NCBI GenBank assembly: GCA_045612225.1
Contig: JAZKYP010000013.1
Coordinates: forward strand, 110,813 to 174,812
Direction of reading: 5' to 3'
Source: Enterocola sp045612225
GTDB taxonomy: Bacteria > Bacteroidota > Bacteroidia > Bacteroidales > Paludibacteraceae
DNA length: 64,000 bases
Shown here: positions 49,744-59,375 of the stretch, piece by piece
How the letters are laid out: every line of letters starts with the position of its first letter
Position numbering within the stretch: position 1 is the first letter of the stretch
Program-made: the position numbers and the translations under genes
The notes under the pieces: model-generated
Told to the model about the DNA's origin: nothing
The model's database searches: none
The model's input: only the letters and a program-made list of their open reading frames with translations

Positions 49744-52473
49744 TCAATACCAATTTATCAAATTACTTGTATCGCTTTGTTTTTCAAATTTCAAATCTTG
49801 TAACATACTTGATTTTATTCCTATCATAAAATCGTATGTTTTATATTTGCCTAGAGGTACAAAACTTATCGACATTTGCCAACAGTGTAAGTCCTTAGAA
49901 ATAGAACAACTCATATAGTTCCATGAATCGTTAGTTATATCATAATATGTAGAGAAACTTGCAGACCAAGTAGGAGTAAATTTAATACTACCAGAGAAAC
50001 TTAAATTATGAGTAAGTTCTCTATCATATTCCATAATTTCTTTATTAAAGTCCGCATAACCATATCTAACACTATAGTCAAATGATAAGCTCCATGGCAC
50101 TTTAAATTCTTGATATTCAGACTCCTTATCTGTTTTCTCTTTATCTTTATTAACTTCCTTCTTTTCAAAAGGACTTAATTCATCAATAGTACTTTCAAGT
50201 TCAGAAGTATATTCTTCTGTTTGTGATTTCACCTGATTATCTTTCTTTCGTTTAAATGTTTCGTTAGAGAAAGTATAACCGAAAGAAGTACCAGTATTTT
50301 TAAGCCTAAATAGAACTTTATTTTTCTCTAATTGCGACACATTTACCCTAACAGGAGAACCATAACTATCTAATTGGTATGTATATGGGTCAAATTCCAT
50401 ATCTAAGTTAAGACTAAATCCATCAAATAGTTTTAACCTGATATTTGAACTAACATTAGACCAATTCAACGAGTCTGCCACAAAGTTATAAGATGTTCCA
50501 AAACTAAAGTTATCTATAATTGTCATCTTCTTACCAGTATCTGTGGTATCATTCGCTCCCCAATACTTCATTTCTAAGTTATTAGCCACAGAGAATGAAA
50601 CCGCTGCAGCACGTCCTCTACCAGGAGAACCACCGTATGCTCCAGAAGAATAACGGTCATAGTAAATAGTATTTACTGTTCCATCTGCAGCAGGTCTTTC
50701 GTATGAGCCCCAATATCCCCATCTTTCATGACCATAATCTGGATTATATGAAAAACTTACAGAAGGGACCAACTTATGTCTAAATACAGGCATTCTTTGA
50801 CCTGGTTTTCCTTTTAAAGTATAGAAACCAAATAATTGAGTTTGAAAACCAACAGAGACACTTCCCTGATAGATGTTATAGAATCCGTATGTTGTATCCT
50901 TCACCACAGAGCCATTTACTCCGCCTTCCCATCTTTGCTCTATCTTTTGGAAATTCCATTTTAAGTTATTATTCAGAGAGATGTTCATATTTAGATATTT
51001 GAACAGTGTAAATGAAGCCGAAATAGGTAACGCATGCTTAATACCCACTTTCCAATCTCTCAAATATTTCATGTTTTTGAACTCATCCTCCTTAGCAGTA
51101 GTACTATTAGTTAAGTTCATGTTATATGTAACAGCTATTTTTTCATACCATCTAGTTTTACCTACTGCTTTTTTCCTTTTAAAAGGATATTGTCTACTCA
51201 TACTAAGACTTAGCGAAGGTAATTGTAAATTTATAGTTGAGTCGGAAGTCCTTTGGTTTACATACATACTTGCAGACAATGTAAATGGACTTTCAGGGAA
51301 CTTCTGAGTTAACGTAATAGTAGAACTCTTGGTATTCTGAGACAATACAGAAGGGTTATAATAACTATCTACGTCGTTTTGTGAATAACTAGAAGTAGAA
51401 AAGTTTACACTAGCCGAAAGTGTTGTATATGGACTACTTTTAGGATCTTGTGTATGCGACCACAAAAATCTAAAATCGTTACTCTTCTTATATGAAGAGG
51501 TGAATTTTTCTCCAGACACATTACTTATATAACTTAAGTTAAGTTTACCACTAAATTTGTATCTCCACTTATAACTAGAAGACATAGATAAACCCCAAGA
51601 ACCTTTAGAATATATATCTGAAGTGATTGCTAAATCTAAATAATCATTTATAGCAAAATAATAACCTAAACCTTTTGCATAAAAACCTCTACTATATTCA
51701 TCACCCAATGTAGGGAATAATATACCTGACGAATATGTTTTAGTCATGGGAAAATATCCAAATGGCAGAACCAATGGCGTTGGAACATCTTCTAAAACCA
51801 AATATGCAGGCCCAGAAACAATATATGTTCCTTGTTTCATTTTCGCCTTAGTCAAAGCAAAATAAAAGTGAGGATGCTCATGATTATCACAAGTTGTATA
51901 TTTACCATGTTGAAGACAATAGACATCATCATCTACTTTTTTGGTCTTCTCACTCTGCACATATCCTTCACCTTGTTCTGTTACTGTACCATACACAAAA
52001 CCTTTTTTAGTTTTAATATGATACTTCATAGCACGAGATTCTATTACTTCAGACCCATCTTTAAACACTGGGGTACCAACATAAGTGCCAGTAGAATCCA
52101 TTACACCAGAAGCATAAACCAGATTACTATCTAAACTCAACCTAATAAAATCAGCTTTCAACTCCATGCTCTGATAGTGCACTACAGCATCTCCATAAAG
52201 CATAGCCACACTACTTCCAATCATAACTATAGAATCCCTAGCACTATATTTTATATCAGATTCTATAGCATTAGGAGTTTTCTTTGGCTGACTTTCTTTA
52301 GTAGAAAGGTCTTCGGATTTTATACTATCGTTAATTAGACTATCTGTAGGCACATTCGTCTCCTCTATAACTAATGAATCCTTTAGACTGTCAGAAACTA
52401 ATAAAGTATCTGTTTCTAAAGGCAAAGAGATAATTTCTTGTGCCAAAACCTTAGTTGATAAAGAAGTAACCAA
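49744..52473 (-). CDS. lptD: Putative LPS-assembly protein LptD
   Basis: The ~910-residue protein has an N-terminal OstA-like domain ('IVMIGSSVAMLYGDAVVHYQ', 'YVGTPVFKDGSEVIESRAMKY', 'DDVYCLQHGKYTTCDN') followed by a large beta-barrel ('VLPFGYFPMTKTYSSGILFP', 'YYFAINDYLDLAITSDIYSKG'), typical of the Bacteroidota LptD family. It inserts LPS into the outer membrane. The first conventional start is a TTG at 52471-52473, but it falls inside the predicted signal peptide. The frame continues upstream through FKTYLHIIISILVTS to a CTG at 52507-52509, and no ATG exists before a TAA at 52522-52524. The real start is probably a non-AUG codon near 52509. Confidence 0.88.
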   Translation of the reverse strand: MVTSLSTKVLAQEIISLPLETDTLLVSDSLKDSLVIEETNVPTDSLINDSIKSEDLSTKESQPKKTPNAIESDIKYSARDSIVMIGSSVAMLYGDAVVHYQSMELKADFIRLSLDSNLVYASGVMDSTGTYVGTPVFKDGSEVIESRAMKYHIKTKKGFVYGTVTEQGEGYVQSEKTKKVDDDVYCLQHGKYTTCDNHEHPHFYFALTKAKMKQGTYIVSGPAYLVLEDVPTPLVLPFGYFPMTKTYSSGILFPTLGDEYSRGFYAKGLGYYFAINDYLDLAITSDIYSKGSWGLSMSSSYKWRYKFSGKLNLSYISNVSGEKFTSSYKKSNDFRFLWSHTQDPKSSPYTTLSASVNFSTSSYSQNDVDSYYNPSVLSQNTKSSTITLTQKFPESPFTLSASMYVNQRTSDSTINLQLPSLSLSMSRQYPFKRKKAVGKTRWYEKIAVTYNMNLTNSTTAKEDEFKNMKYLRDWKVGIKHALPISASFTLFKYLNMNISLNNNLKWNFQKIEQRWEGGVNGSVVKDTTYGFYNIYQGSVSVGFQTQLFGFYTLKGKPGQRMPVFRHKLVPSVSFSYNPDYGHERWGYWGSYERPAADGTVNTIYYDRYSSGAYGGSPGRGRAAAVSFSVANNLEMKYWGANDTTDTGKKMTIIDNFSFGTSYNFVADSLNWSNVSSNIRLKLFDGFSLNLDMEFDPYTYQLDSYGSPVRVNVSQLEKNKVLFRLKNTGTSFGYTFSNETFKRKKDNQVKSQTEEYTSELESTIDELSPFEKKEVNKDKEKTDKESEYQEFKVPWSLSFDYSVRYGYADFNKEIMEYDRELTHNLSFSGSIKFTPTWSASFSTYYDITNDSWNYMSCSISKDLHCWQMSISFVPLGKYKTYDFMIGIKSSMLQDLKFEKQSDTSNLINWY

Positions 52474-52541
52474 GATAGATATAATGATATGTAAATAAGT
52501 TTTAAACAGAGGTCTTCTTTTTTATATTGTGTATTAAGTTG

Positions 52542-52549
52542 CAAATTTA
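52542..52549 (-). promoter_or_regulatory. -7 box of lptD
   Basis: Minus strand TAAATTTG (TAnnTTTG). It puts the transcript start near 52536, i.e. about 27 nt before the CTG at 52509, limiting where translation can begin. Confidence 0.5.
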
Positions 52550-52633
52550 CTATTTTTAAGCGAAGTATAAAAAAGATAATGGCGATTTTTACACATTTTT
52601 AGGCACATATTTTATTCTTTGGTTAAAAATAAC

Positions 52634-52641
52634 TATTTTTG
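52634..52641 (+). promoter_or_regulatory. -7 box of the amidase gene
   Basis: TATTTTTG, TAnnTTTG match, 22 nt before the ATG at 52664. Confidence 0.5.
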
Positions 52642-52663
52642 TAACGTGTAATAATATTATAAG

Positions 52664-53851
52664 ATGAAAAAACTATATACAATTCTTCTTTTTTTAGGAT
52701 TTATTTTTAATGCATTTGCGTTTACCGTTGTACTAGATGCTGGCCACGGTGGTCACGACGCTGGTGCTGTAGGTTCCTTTTCTAAAGAAAAAAATATAAA
52801 CCTACGATTTACTCTTCTTGTAGGTGATATGATTAAGAAAAATATCCCAGATGCTAAAGTTATCTACACTCGTGACAAAGACATCTTCGTAGACCTAAAC
52901 GAACGTGCTCGCATCGCAAACAGAAACAAAGCAGACCTTTTTGTTTCTATCCACACCAATTCTTCAAAAAATGCAAAGGCAAATGGTATGGAAACATTTA
53001 CCTTAGGGGTTTCTAAAAGCAAAGAAAATATGGAAGTTGCTATGCTAGAAAACTCTGTTATTAAACTAGAAGAAGATTACGAAACCAAATACGAAGGCTT
53101 CGACCCAAACTCTGTAGATTCATACATTATGTTTGAATTTATGAAAGACCAATATACCGACAGAAGTATTACTTGCGCCGACTTCATTCAAACAAAAATG
53201 ATTCAAACAAGCAAACGCAACGACCGTGGTGTGCGTCAAGCAGGATTCCTTGTACTAAGAGCCACTGCAATGCCTTCTGTACTAGTAGAGCTTGGCTTTA
53301 TCTCAAACAAAGATGAAGAAAAATACTTAAACAACAACGACAACCAGGTAAAACTTGCCACAGCTATCTTCAACGGCATCAAAGAATACAAACACGAACT
53401 TGACAAGAAAAGCGGCATTTCAAATAGTGAGGAATTAGGAGTGAGGAGTGAGGAATTAAAAAAGGATGTAACAGTTGAAGATAAGGTTGAAAAATTATCT
53501 GCTACGCAGATGATTTCTGGCGTCGCTCAGCAGAATTCAAGCAAGCTTGATTCTGCATTCACTAGCACAGAAATTCCTAACTCTAACATTGAATTTTACA
53601 TTCAATACCTAGTTTCTAAAAACAACTATTCTGCTTACAATGCAGTATTTAAGGGTCATGCCCCAACAAAAGTTATAAACGAAAACAACCTATACAAATA
53701 CCTTGTTGGACCATTTGATGTAAATACCGTCTTCAACAAACGCAACGAAATAACAAAAGACTTCCCAGATGCATTTATAGTAGCATATAAAGAAGGTAAA
53801 AAAGTTTCTACACCAGAAGCTATACAAGAAGCTAAAGATAAACTTAAATAA
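52664..53851 (+). CDS. N-acetylmuramoyl-L-alanine amidase with SPOR-like C-terminus
   Basis: The 395-residue protein has a signal peptide (MKKLYTILLFLGFIFNAFAF). An Amidase_3 domain follows with its zinc and catalytic motifs: 'VLDAGHGGHDAGAVG', 'DLFVSIHTNSSKN', 'VLVELGFISNKDEEKYL'. A linker (about 245-300) is followed by a SPOR-like C-terminal domain ('IEFYIQYLVSKNNYSAY', 'YKYLVGPFDVNTVFNKRNEI') that binds denuded glycan at the septum. It cleaves stem peptides from peptidoglycan in the periplasm. The linker is encoded by repeat-derived DNA. It is transcribed with the MCE gene 7 nt downstream. Confidence 0.93.
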   Translation: MKKLYTILLFLGFIFNAFAFTVVLDAGHGGHDAGAVGSFSKEKNINLRFTLLVGDMIKKNIPDAKVIYTRDKDIFVDLNERARIANRNKADLFVSIHTNSSKNAKANGMETFTLGVSKSKENMEVAMLENSVIKLEEDYETKYEGFDPNSVDSYIMFEFMKDQYTDRSITCADFIQTKMIQTSKRNDRGVRQAGFLVLRATAMPSVLVELGFISNKDEEKYLNNNDNQVKLATAIFNGIKEYKHELDKKSGISNSEELGVRSEELKKDVTVEDKVEKLSATQMISGVAQQNSSKLDSAFTSTEIPNSNIEFYIQYLVSKNNYSAYNAVFKGHAPTKVINENNLYKYLVGPFDVNTVFNKRNEITKDFPDAFIVAYKEGKKVSTPEAIQEAKDKLK

Positions 53852-53858
53852 TATTGAG

Positions 53859-54764
53859 ATGAAAAAAATTTTTAGTCGTGAAGTAAAAATAGGCATCGTA
53901 GTAATCATTGCTATTGGCATGCTTTATTTTGGTTTAAACTACCTAAAAGGAGTAAATATTTTTAAACCAGACACTTATTTCTATGCTAAATATGACAGAG
54001 TAGATGGGATAGTAAAAACCACTCATGTTTATGTAAATGGTTTTCAAGTTGGTCATGTTAGCGACATTATTTTTGATTACACAAAAGAAGCACCTATTGT
54101 ACTTGAAATTACAGTAGATAAAAATCTTGTAATCCCTGTAGGTACAGTTGCCGAAGTGTACGACACTGGTCTTATGGGCGACAAAGCTATTCAACTAAAA
54201 TTGGGTAAAGATTATTCAAAAGTACACAACACTGGTGACACATTGGCATCTTCAATTAGCAATGGTCTTATTGCTGGTATTGTAGAACAAATAGTTCCAC
54301 CTATCAAAGAGCTTATCCCAACAATAGATTCAACTATCAGTGTAATACAAAATACACTTAGCAGTCCTGAATTTAAAAACATAATAGTAAACGCAAATTA
54401 CACCATGGCAAATCTGAAGAAAACATCAGAAAGCCTAGAAAAAGACATTCCTGCTATTATGTCTAATGTAAACAAAGTGTGCGACGACTTATCAAATGTA
54501 ACAGTTGCATTTAAAAAGGTAGACTGGGAGAAAACATTGGGTTCTATGGAATCTACAATGGTTAACTTAAAAGCTACTACAGATAAATTTAATAGCACAG
54601 ATAACAGCCTAGGAGCTTTATTAAATGACAAAGGATTATATACAAGCTTAGACTCTACAGTTAATAGCGCAAATGCTCTACTTATAGACTTAAAAGCGAA
54701 TCCAAAACGTTACGTTCACTTCTCTGTTTTCGGTTCTAAAGAAAAGAAAGAAGATAAAAAATAA
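53859..54764 (+). CDS. MlaD/MCE-domain protein
   Basis: The 301-residue protein has one N-terminal membrane helix ('VKIGIVVIIAIGMLYFGLNYL') and an MCE domain ('YAKYDRVDGIVKTTHVYVNG', 'GTVAEVYDTGLMGDKAIQLK', about residues 40-120). A long helical C-terminus is rich in small polar residues. MCE proteins form hexameric rings that carry lipids between the membranes, with an ABC transporter that is not encoded nearby. It is co-transcribed with the amidase and followed by a strong terminator. Confidence 0.9.
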   Translation: MKKIFSREVKIGIVVIIAIGMLYFGLNYLKGVNIFKPDTYFYAKYDRVDGIVKTTHVYVNGFQVGHVSDIIFDYTKEAPIVLEITVDKNLVIPVGTVAEVYDTGLMGDKAIQLKLGKDYSKVHNTGDTLASSISNGLIAGIVEQIVPPIKELIPTIDSTISVIQNTLSSPEFKNIIVNANYTMANLKKTSESLEKDIPAIMSNVNKVCDDLSNVTVAFKKVDWEKTLGSMESTMVNLKATTDKFNSTDNSLGALLNDKGLYTSLDSTVNSANALLIDLKANPKRYVHFSVFGSKEKKEDKK

Positions 54765-54807
54765 GAAGATAAAAAATAAATAAATTTTCACATTTTTTAA
54801 CACTTGC

Positions 54808-54845
54808 AGGTAAGTACTTGATTATAAGTACTTACCTATTTTTTG
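54808..54845 (+). terminator. Terminator of the amidase-MCE operon
   Basis: AGGTAAGTACTT (54808-54819) pairs perfectly with AAGTACTTACCT (54826-54837) and is followed by ATTTTTTG. The 54765-55090 gap contains otherwise only the dnaA promoter; no clear cluster of DnaA boxes is seen. Confidence 0.8.
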
Positions 54846-55036
54846 CGAATTTATTTTATAAAAAACTTGCATTTTTGTATTAGCTTGAAAATCAATAAGT
54901 TTAAGGCATTTGCACACGTTTGCATTTTATAATACACTGATTTTCAATGCTTTATATTAACGATTTAATTCTCAAATAGTTATACTTTTTTCTAAATTTC
55001 CAAAAAAAATATAGTTTTTTTTTTAAGAAAAAAATG

Positions 55037-55046
55037 TACATTTTTG
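55037..55046 (+). promoter_or_regulatory. -7-like box of dnaA
   Basis: TACATTTTTG, a spaced TAnnTTTG variant. It overlaps the frame upstream of the chosen ATG at 55091, supporting that start over the one at 55034. Confidence 0.45.
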
Positions 55047-55090
55047 CATCCGACTTTAAAAATACTATAAAAACACACACACAACGCGAA

Positions 55091-56455
55091 ATGGATAATA
55101 ATTTAACAATTAAATGGCAGGAATGTCTCAACATTATTAACGATAATGTGGACATTAATGAATTCGAGACTTGGTTCAAGCCGATTGAGCCTATTAGTTT
55201 CGAAAATAACAAATTTTATATTAAGGTACCTAGCCAATTCTACTATGAATATATAGATTCTCAATACTCAGATCTTATATGTTCTACCATTAAGCGTGTC
55301 TTCTCTACACCTGCTCAACTTTTTTATCGCGTTGTAGTTGACCCTGTAAATGAAGATAACGGTACAACACAATTAGCTGGTTCAGAAACCAACAAAAATG
55401 CACGCAAAAAACATACTTCTGAATTTGATTCACAATTAAATCCAGAACTTACATACAATAACTTTATTGAAGGCGATTGCAACCGCCTTTCTCGCACTGT
55501 TGGTATCAATATTGCTAGCCAACCAGGCAAAACTATTTTCAACCCATTATTTATATATGGTAAGTCTGGTGTGGGCAAAACTCACCTTGTAAATGCTATT
55601 GGTTTAAAAACAAAAGAACTTCACCCACAAAAGAAAGTTCTTTATGTGTCTGCAAACCTATTCCAACAACAATATACAGAAGCAAACAAGAATGGTCAAG
55701 TAAACGACTTCCTTAACTTCTACCAAACTGTAGATGTACTTATCATCGACGACATCCAAGAATTTGGAGAAGGTAAAAAGGTAAGCACACAAAATCAATT
55801 CTTCCACATATTCAACCACCTTCACCAATCTGGCAAACAACTTATCCTTACATGTGATAAAAAACCTGCCGACCTAGAAGGTATGGAAGACAGACTTCTA
55901 AGCCGTTTCAAATGGGGTCTTTCTGCTGAAATAGAATCTCCTAGCTTAGAAACTCGTAAAGCTATCTTAAAAATGAAATCTGAAAAAGATGGTTTAGAAC
56001 TTCCAGAAGATGTAATTAATTACATTGCAGAAACTGTTACTGACAATATTCGTAACCTAGAAGGTAGCATTATTTCACTTATTGCTTATTCTACTGTTTA
56101 CCAACAACCTATCGACATCAATCTAGCACGCAAAGTTGTTAGCAATATTGTTCACGTAGAAGAAAAAGAGCAAACAGTGAAATCTATAAGAGATTTAGTT
56201 TGTAATACACTTAATATCTCTGCAGAACACTTAATTTCAAATTCAAGAAAACGCGAAATTGTACAAGCTCGTCAAATAGCTATGTACTTTGCAAAAAAAT
56301 ACACAAAAGACTCATTGACCAATATCGGTAATATCATTGGCAAAAGAAACCATGCTACAGTATTACACGCATGCAAAACTGTACAAGACTTAATTGAAAC
56401 CGACAAGTCATTCCGTCGTACCGTTGAAGAAATTGAAAATCAACTAAATAGTTAA
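55091..56455 (+). CDS. dnaA: Chromosomal replication initiator protein DnaA
   Basis: The 454-residue protein starts at the ATG at 55091 (MDNNLTIKWQECLNII); an earlier in-frame ATG at 55034 lies within the promoter. Domain I is at the N-terminus. The AAA+ core has Walker A 'FIYGKSGVGKTHLVNAIG' and Walker B 'DVLIIDDIQEF'. Domain IV carries the DnaA-box-binding signature 'GNIIGKRNHATVLHACKTV'. DnaA opens the origin of replication. dnaN and rpmH are not adjacent and no origin-like box cluster is obvious, so the origin cannot be placed here. The pRiA4b-like gene and miaA follow. Confidence 0.95.
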   Translation: MDNNLTIKWQECLNIINDNVDINEFETWFKPIEPISFENNKFYIKVPSQFYYEYIDSQYSDLICSTIKRVFSTPAQLFYRVVVDPVNEDNGTTQLAGSETNKNARKKHTSEFDSQLNPELTYNNFIEGDCNRLSRTVGINIASQPGKTIFNPLFIYGKSGVGKTHLVNAIGLKTKELHPQKKVLYVSANLFQQQYTEANKNGQVNDFLNFYQTVDVLIIDDIQEFGEGKKVSTQNQFFHIFNHLHQSGKQLILTCDKKPADLEGMEDRLLSRFKWGLSAEIESPSLETRKAILKMKSEKDGLELPEDVINYIAETVTDNIRNLEGSIISLIAYSTVYQQPIDINLARKVVSNIVHVEEKEQTVKSIRDLVCNTLNISAEHLISNSRKREIVQARQIAMYFAKKYTKDSLTNIGNIIGKRNHATVLHACKTVQDLIETDKSFRRTVEEIENQLNS

Positions 56456-56459
56456 ATCT

Positions 56460-57032
56460 ATGATTTATAAATTTATTTTGGTTTCTGATGAAGAAGCCGA
56501 TTTCATGAGAGAAATTTCAATTAGTTCAGAAGCTAGTTTCCTTGAACTACACGAAGCTATTTTAGACTCTGTAAACTACGAAGGTGGTGCTATCACATCA
56601 TTCTTCACCTGCAGTGATGATTGGGAAAAAGAACAAGAAATCACTCTAATTGAGATGGATACAGACTCTGATGTAGATTCATACGTAATGAGCGAAACTC
56701 CTATTAGCGAGCTTGTTACAGACGAGCACCAAAAACTTCTTTACGTATTCGATTTTCTTTCAGACAGAGCATTCTTTATTGAACTTAAAGAAATTGTCTT
56801 TGGACAAGATATCGACGCAGCAGAATGCACTGCTTCTCTAGGCGATGCTCCAGAACAATACAAACTAGAAGAAGTAGAAGATATTTTTGAACCAAAAGCA
56901 AAAGGCAAAAAAACTGCTATCTCTGAATTCGACGACGAAAACTTCTATGGAGACGAAGGCTTCAATGAAGACGAATTCGACGACGAAAGCTTCAGCGATT
57001 TAAGCTTCGACGACGATATTAATTCATATTAA
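56460..57032 (+). CDS. pRiA4b ORF-3-like protein with acidic tail
   Basis: The 190-residue protein matches the plasmid pRiA4b ORF-3-like family over its first ~130 residues ('YKFILVSDEEADFMREISIS', 'FLELHEAILDSVNYE', 'LLYVFDFLSDRAFFIELKEI'). The C-terminal ~50 residues are extremely acidic (many Asp/Glu with Phe, 'DDENFYGDEGFNEDEFDDES'). The family is widespread, of unknown function, and often seen next to miaA in Bacteroidota. It lies 4 nt after dnaA and shares a base with miaA. Confidence 0.85.
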   Translation: MIYKFILVSDEEADFMREISISSEASFLELHEAILDSVNYEGGAITSFFTCSDDWEKEQEITLIEMDTDSDVDSYVMSETPISELVTDEHQKLLYVFDFLSDRAFFIELKEIVFGQDIDAAECTASLGDAPEQYKLEEVEDIFEPKAKGKKTAISEFDDENFYGDEGFNEDEFDDESFSDLSFDDDINSY

Positions 57033-57886
57033 TGAAGAAATTAATTGTATTATTGGGTCCTACTGGCGTGGGCAAAACTGCACTTAGCATAGAAATTGCC
57101 CAACGCTATGGTTGCCCTATAATTTCTTCAGACTCCAGACAAATCTACAAAGGCATAGAAATAGGCACTGCGGCTCCTACTGCAGAAGAACAATCTAAAG
57201 TAAAACACTATTTCGTTGGCATAAAAGAACTTACAGAAGACTACAGCGCCGGACAATACGAAATAGATGCCTTAAACCTAATCAACGAACTTTTTAAAAC
57301 ACACGATACTCTCCTACTCACAGGTGGGTCTATGATGTATATAGATGCTGTTTGCAATGGTATAGACGACATTCCTACAGTATCTAAAGAAGCAAGAGCA
57401 GAAGCTCAAGAAATCTACGATACGACCGGACTAGATGGCTTAACAGCAAAATTAAAAGAACTAGACCCTGTTTGGTACGAAAAAGTTGATTTAAAGAACT
57501 ATCGTAGAGTAATGCACGCAGTAGAAGTATGTATATTCACAAGCAAACCATACTCTTCATTCCTTTCTGGCAAAAGAAAAGAACGATACTTCGAAATAGA
57601 AAAAATTGGTCTAGAACGCCCACGTGAAGAACTTTATGACAGAATAAACAAACGCGTAGACCAAATGATAGCAGATGGATTGGAAGAGGAAGCAAGAAAA
57701 GTCTATCATTTAAAACACCTAAACTCCCTAAACACAGTGGGTTTCAAAGAAATGTTTGCCTACTTCGATGGTGAAATTTCAAGAGAAAGAGCAATTGAAC
57801 TAATAAAACAAAACTCTCGTCACTACGCCAAACGTCAAATGACGTGGTTTAAAAGAGATACAGAAATACAATGGCGTAAGCCATAA
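57032..57886 (+). CDS. miaA: tRNA dimethylallyltransferase
   Basis: The 284-residue enzyme has the P-loop 'LLGPTGVGKTALSIEIAQ' followed by 'PIISSDSRQIYKGIEIGTAA', 'DYSAGQYEIDALNLI', 'TLLLTGGSMMYIDAVCNGID' and 'SRHYAKRQMTWFKRD', the MiaA signatures. It adds the dimethylallyl group to A37 of tRNAs reading UNN codons. Length and motifs are complete. It overlaps the preceding gene stop by one base. Confidence 0.95.
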   Translation: MKKLIVLLGPTGVGKTALSIEIAQRYGCPIISSDSRQIYKGIEIGTAAPTAEEQSKVKHYFVGIKELTEDYSAGQYEIDALNLINELFKTHDTLLLTGGSMMYIDAVCNGIDDIPTVSKEARAEAQEIYDTTGLDGLTAKLKELDPVWYEKVDLKNYRRVMHAVEVCIFTSKPYSSFLSGKRKERYFEIEKIGLERPREELYDRINKRVDQMIADGLEEEARKVYHLKHLNSLNTVGFKEMFAYFDGEISRERAIELIKQNSRHYAKRQMTWFKRDTEIQWRKP

Positions 57887-57891
57887 TATAA

Positions 57892-58587
57892 ATGAAAAAA
57901 CTACTATTATTTATACTATTGTTATCGCCTCTATGTAGCTTTGCACAAGGTTGGCTTAGCTTATCTGGAACAGTAGCAGAAAATTATTTAACAGGCATTC
58001 ATGGAAACACAGAACTGCTCGGTGGTTACGAGTATAAAAATTTCAGTACAAACGTTGGTGCTAGTCTTATTTATACTCCTACACAAACTAGAGTTGAGGC
58101 ATTTCAAGTGCAGGCTGCATATCAATTTAACATCCCTTACGTTCCTATAGAACTTAAAACTGGATATTTACTACTTCCGCATACAAATACTATATTTAAA
58201 GAGCATATTTGGCACCTACAAGCCATGCTAAAGCATCCTCATATAGAAATTAGTATTGGTTATTTAATAAGAACATACGCCGCAAAAAACACTCAATATT
58301 CCGAGTTTAACGACTTTATTTATTGTGTTCAGGCATACGCTTGGAAAAAAGGCAATCCATATAATATAGACCTTGCTATAAGCAACTACAACGACCTTTA
58401 TATAGAGAGAAGCATCAATCCACATATTAGACTTCGTGGAAGCTACTCTTATCCTAAATATCTAACTTATTATATTGAAGGTTTATACGGCGGTAGTGGT
58501 GTTGGGAACGTGTACTTTGAACAATTTCAATGGAGAATTAAATTAGGAGTAATATGGAATATATCAGATACATTTTGTTTGCAATAA
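57892..58587 (+). CDS. Secreted hypothetical protein, possible outer-membrane barrel
   Basis: The 231-residue protein has a signal peptide (MKKLLLFILLLSPLCSFAQ). It then alternates aromatic and polar residues in strand-like segments ('GGYEYKNFSTNVGASLIYTP', 'IEISIGYLIRTYAAKNTQY', 'FQWRIKLGVIWNIS'), the look of a small outer-membrane beta-barrel. No family is recognised. It lies 5 nt after miaA and its 3' end overlaps the next gene by 34 nt. Confidence 0.72.
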   Translation: MKKLLLFILLLSPLCSFAQGWLSLSGTVAENYLTGIHGNTELLGGYEYKNFSTNVGASLIYTPTQTRVEAFQVQAAYQFNIPYVPIELKTGYLLLPHTNTIFKEHIWHLQAMLKHPHIEISIGYLIRTYAAKNTQYSEFNDFIYCVQAYAWKKGNPYNIDLAISNYNDLYIERSINPHIRLRGSYSYPKYLTYYIEGLYGGSGVGNVYFEQFQWRIKLGVIWNISDTFCLQ

Positions 58588-59375
58588 TTATATTCACATC
58601 TACCTCTTGTGAATACAATTTATTAAGATTTGGTTGGACAGATTACACTGTAAATGAACGTTTCAATGATTCTCAAGCATATAATAAGACACATCCTGCA
58701 AAATGCCTAGAAACTGAATCTGACGAATATTTCTTCACAGTTACTAGTGACTATCACCTTGAAAAAGACAGCGCTTGTTTACCAAAATTCTTTAAATATA
58801 TAAATAGTTCTAAAAGCACTTTTGTTACCTTAAATGGCGACTTATATAATAGCGACGAAGAGTATGCAAATTTTGCACATTCTGCGCTAACAAATGGCAT
58901 AAAAATACCTGCATATTACACAGCTGGCAACCACGACCAATATTATGGTTGGAAAATATATTATGATAGATGGGGGTCTTCTACATATAGCTTTACAGTG
59001 ACCACACCAAACCACAAAGACCTTTATATCGTATTAGAAACAGGTAGTAGCACATTGGGTAAAGACCAATACAATTGGCTTTCCGACATGTTAGACCAAA
59101 GAAACAACTATAGATATTATATAATCCTCACTCATAGTAACTTCACATATCAAGGCTTCAGAAATGGCGTTTTTACCCAAGAAGAAACTATAATGCTATA
59201 CGATTTATTTGCTAGAAACAATGTAAATATGGTTATTTCTGGGCATTCTCACAGAGAAAATGACGTAGATCTAGAAGGCGTAAGATACATAACTACAGGA
59301 GCAATGGAAAATGGAGAATTTGGCACCTGTTATGTGAATAAATCTGGTATAAGTTTTAGATTTGAAGATCTTTAA
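58554..59375 (+). CDS. Metallophosphoesterase lipoprotein
   Basis: The 273-residue protein has a lipoprotein signal (MEYIRYILFAIIIFTSTSC, Cys19). A calcineurin-like phosphoesterase domain carries the metal-ligand motifs in order: 'TSDYHLEK' (DxH), 'TLNGDLYNS' (GD), 'YTAGNHDQ' (GNHD), 'ILTHSNF' (H) and 'VISGHSHREN' (GHxH). It is predicted to be a periplasmic or outer-membrane phosphoesterase. The substrate is unknown. It ends next to the convergent RNase H gene. Confidence 0.88.
   Translation: MEYIRYILFAIIIFTSTSCEYNLLRFGWTDYTVNERFNDSQAYNKTHPAKCLETESDEYFFTVTSDYHLEKDSACLPKFFKYINSSKSTFVTLNGDLYNSDEEYANFAHSALTNGIKIPAYYTAGNHDQYYGWKIYYDRWGSSTYSFTVTTPNHKDLYIVLETGSSTLGKDQYNWLSDMLDQRNNYRYYIILTHSNFTYQGFRNGVFTQEETIMLYDLFARNNVNMVISGHSHRENDVDLEGVRYITTGAMENGEFGTCYVNKSGISFRFEDL

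Noticed and set aside
54765..55090. Replication origin next to dnaA
   Set aside because: No cluster of TTATNCACA-like boxes is visible, and dnaA lies next to miaA, not dnaN. The region is explained by a terminator and a promoter.
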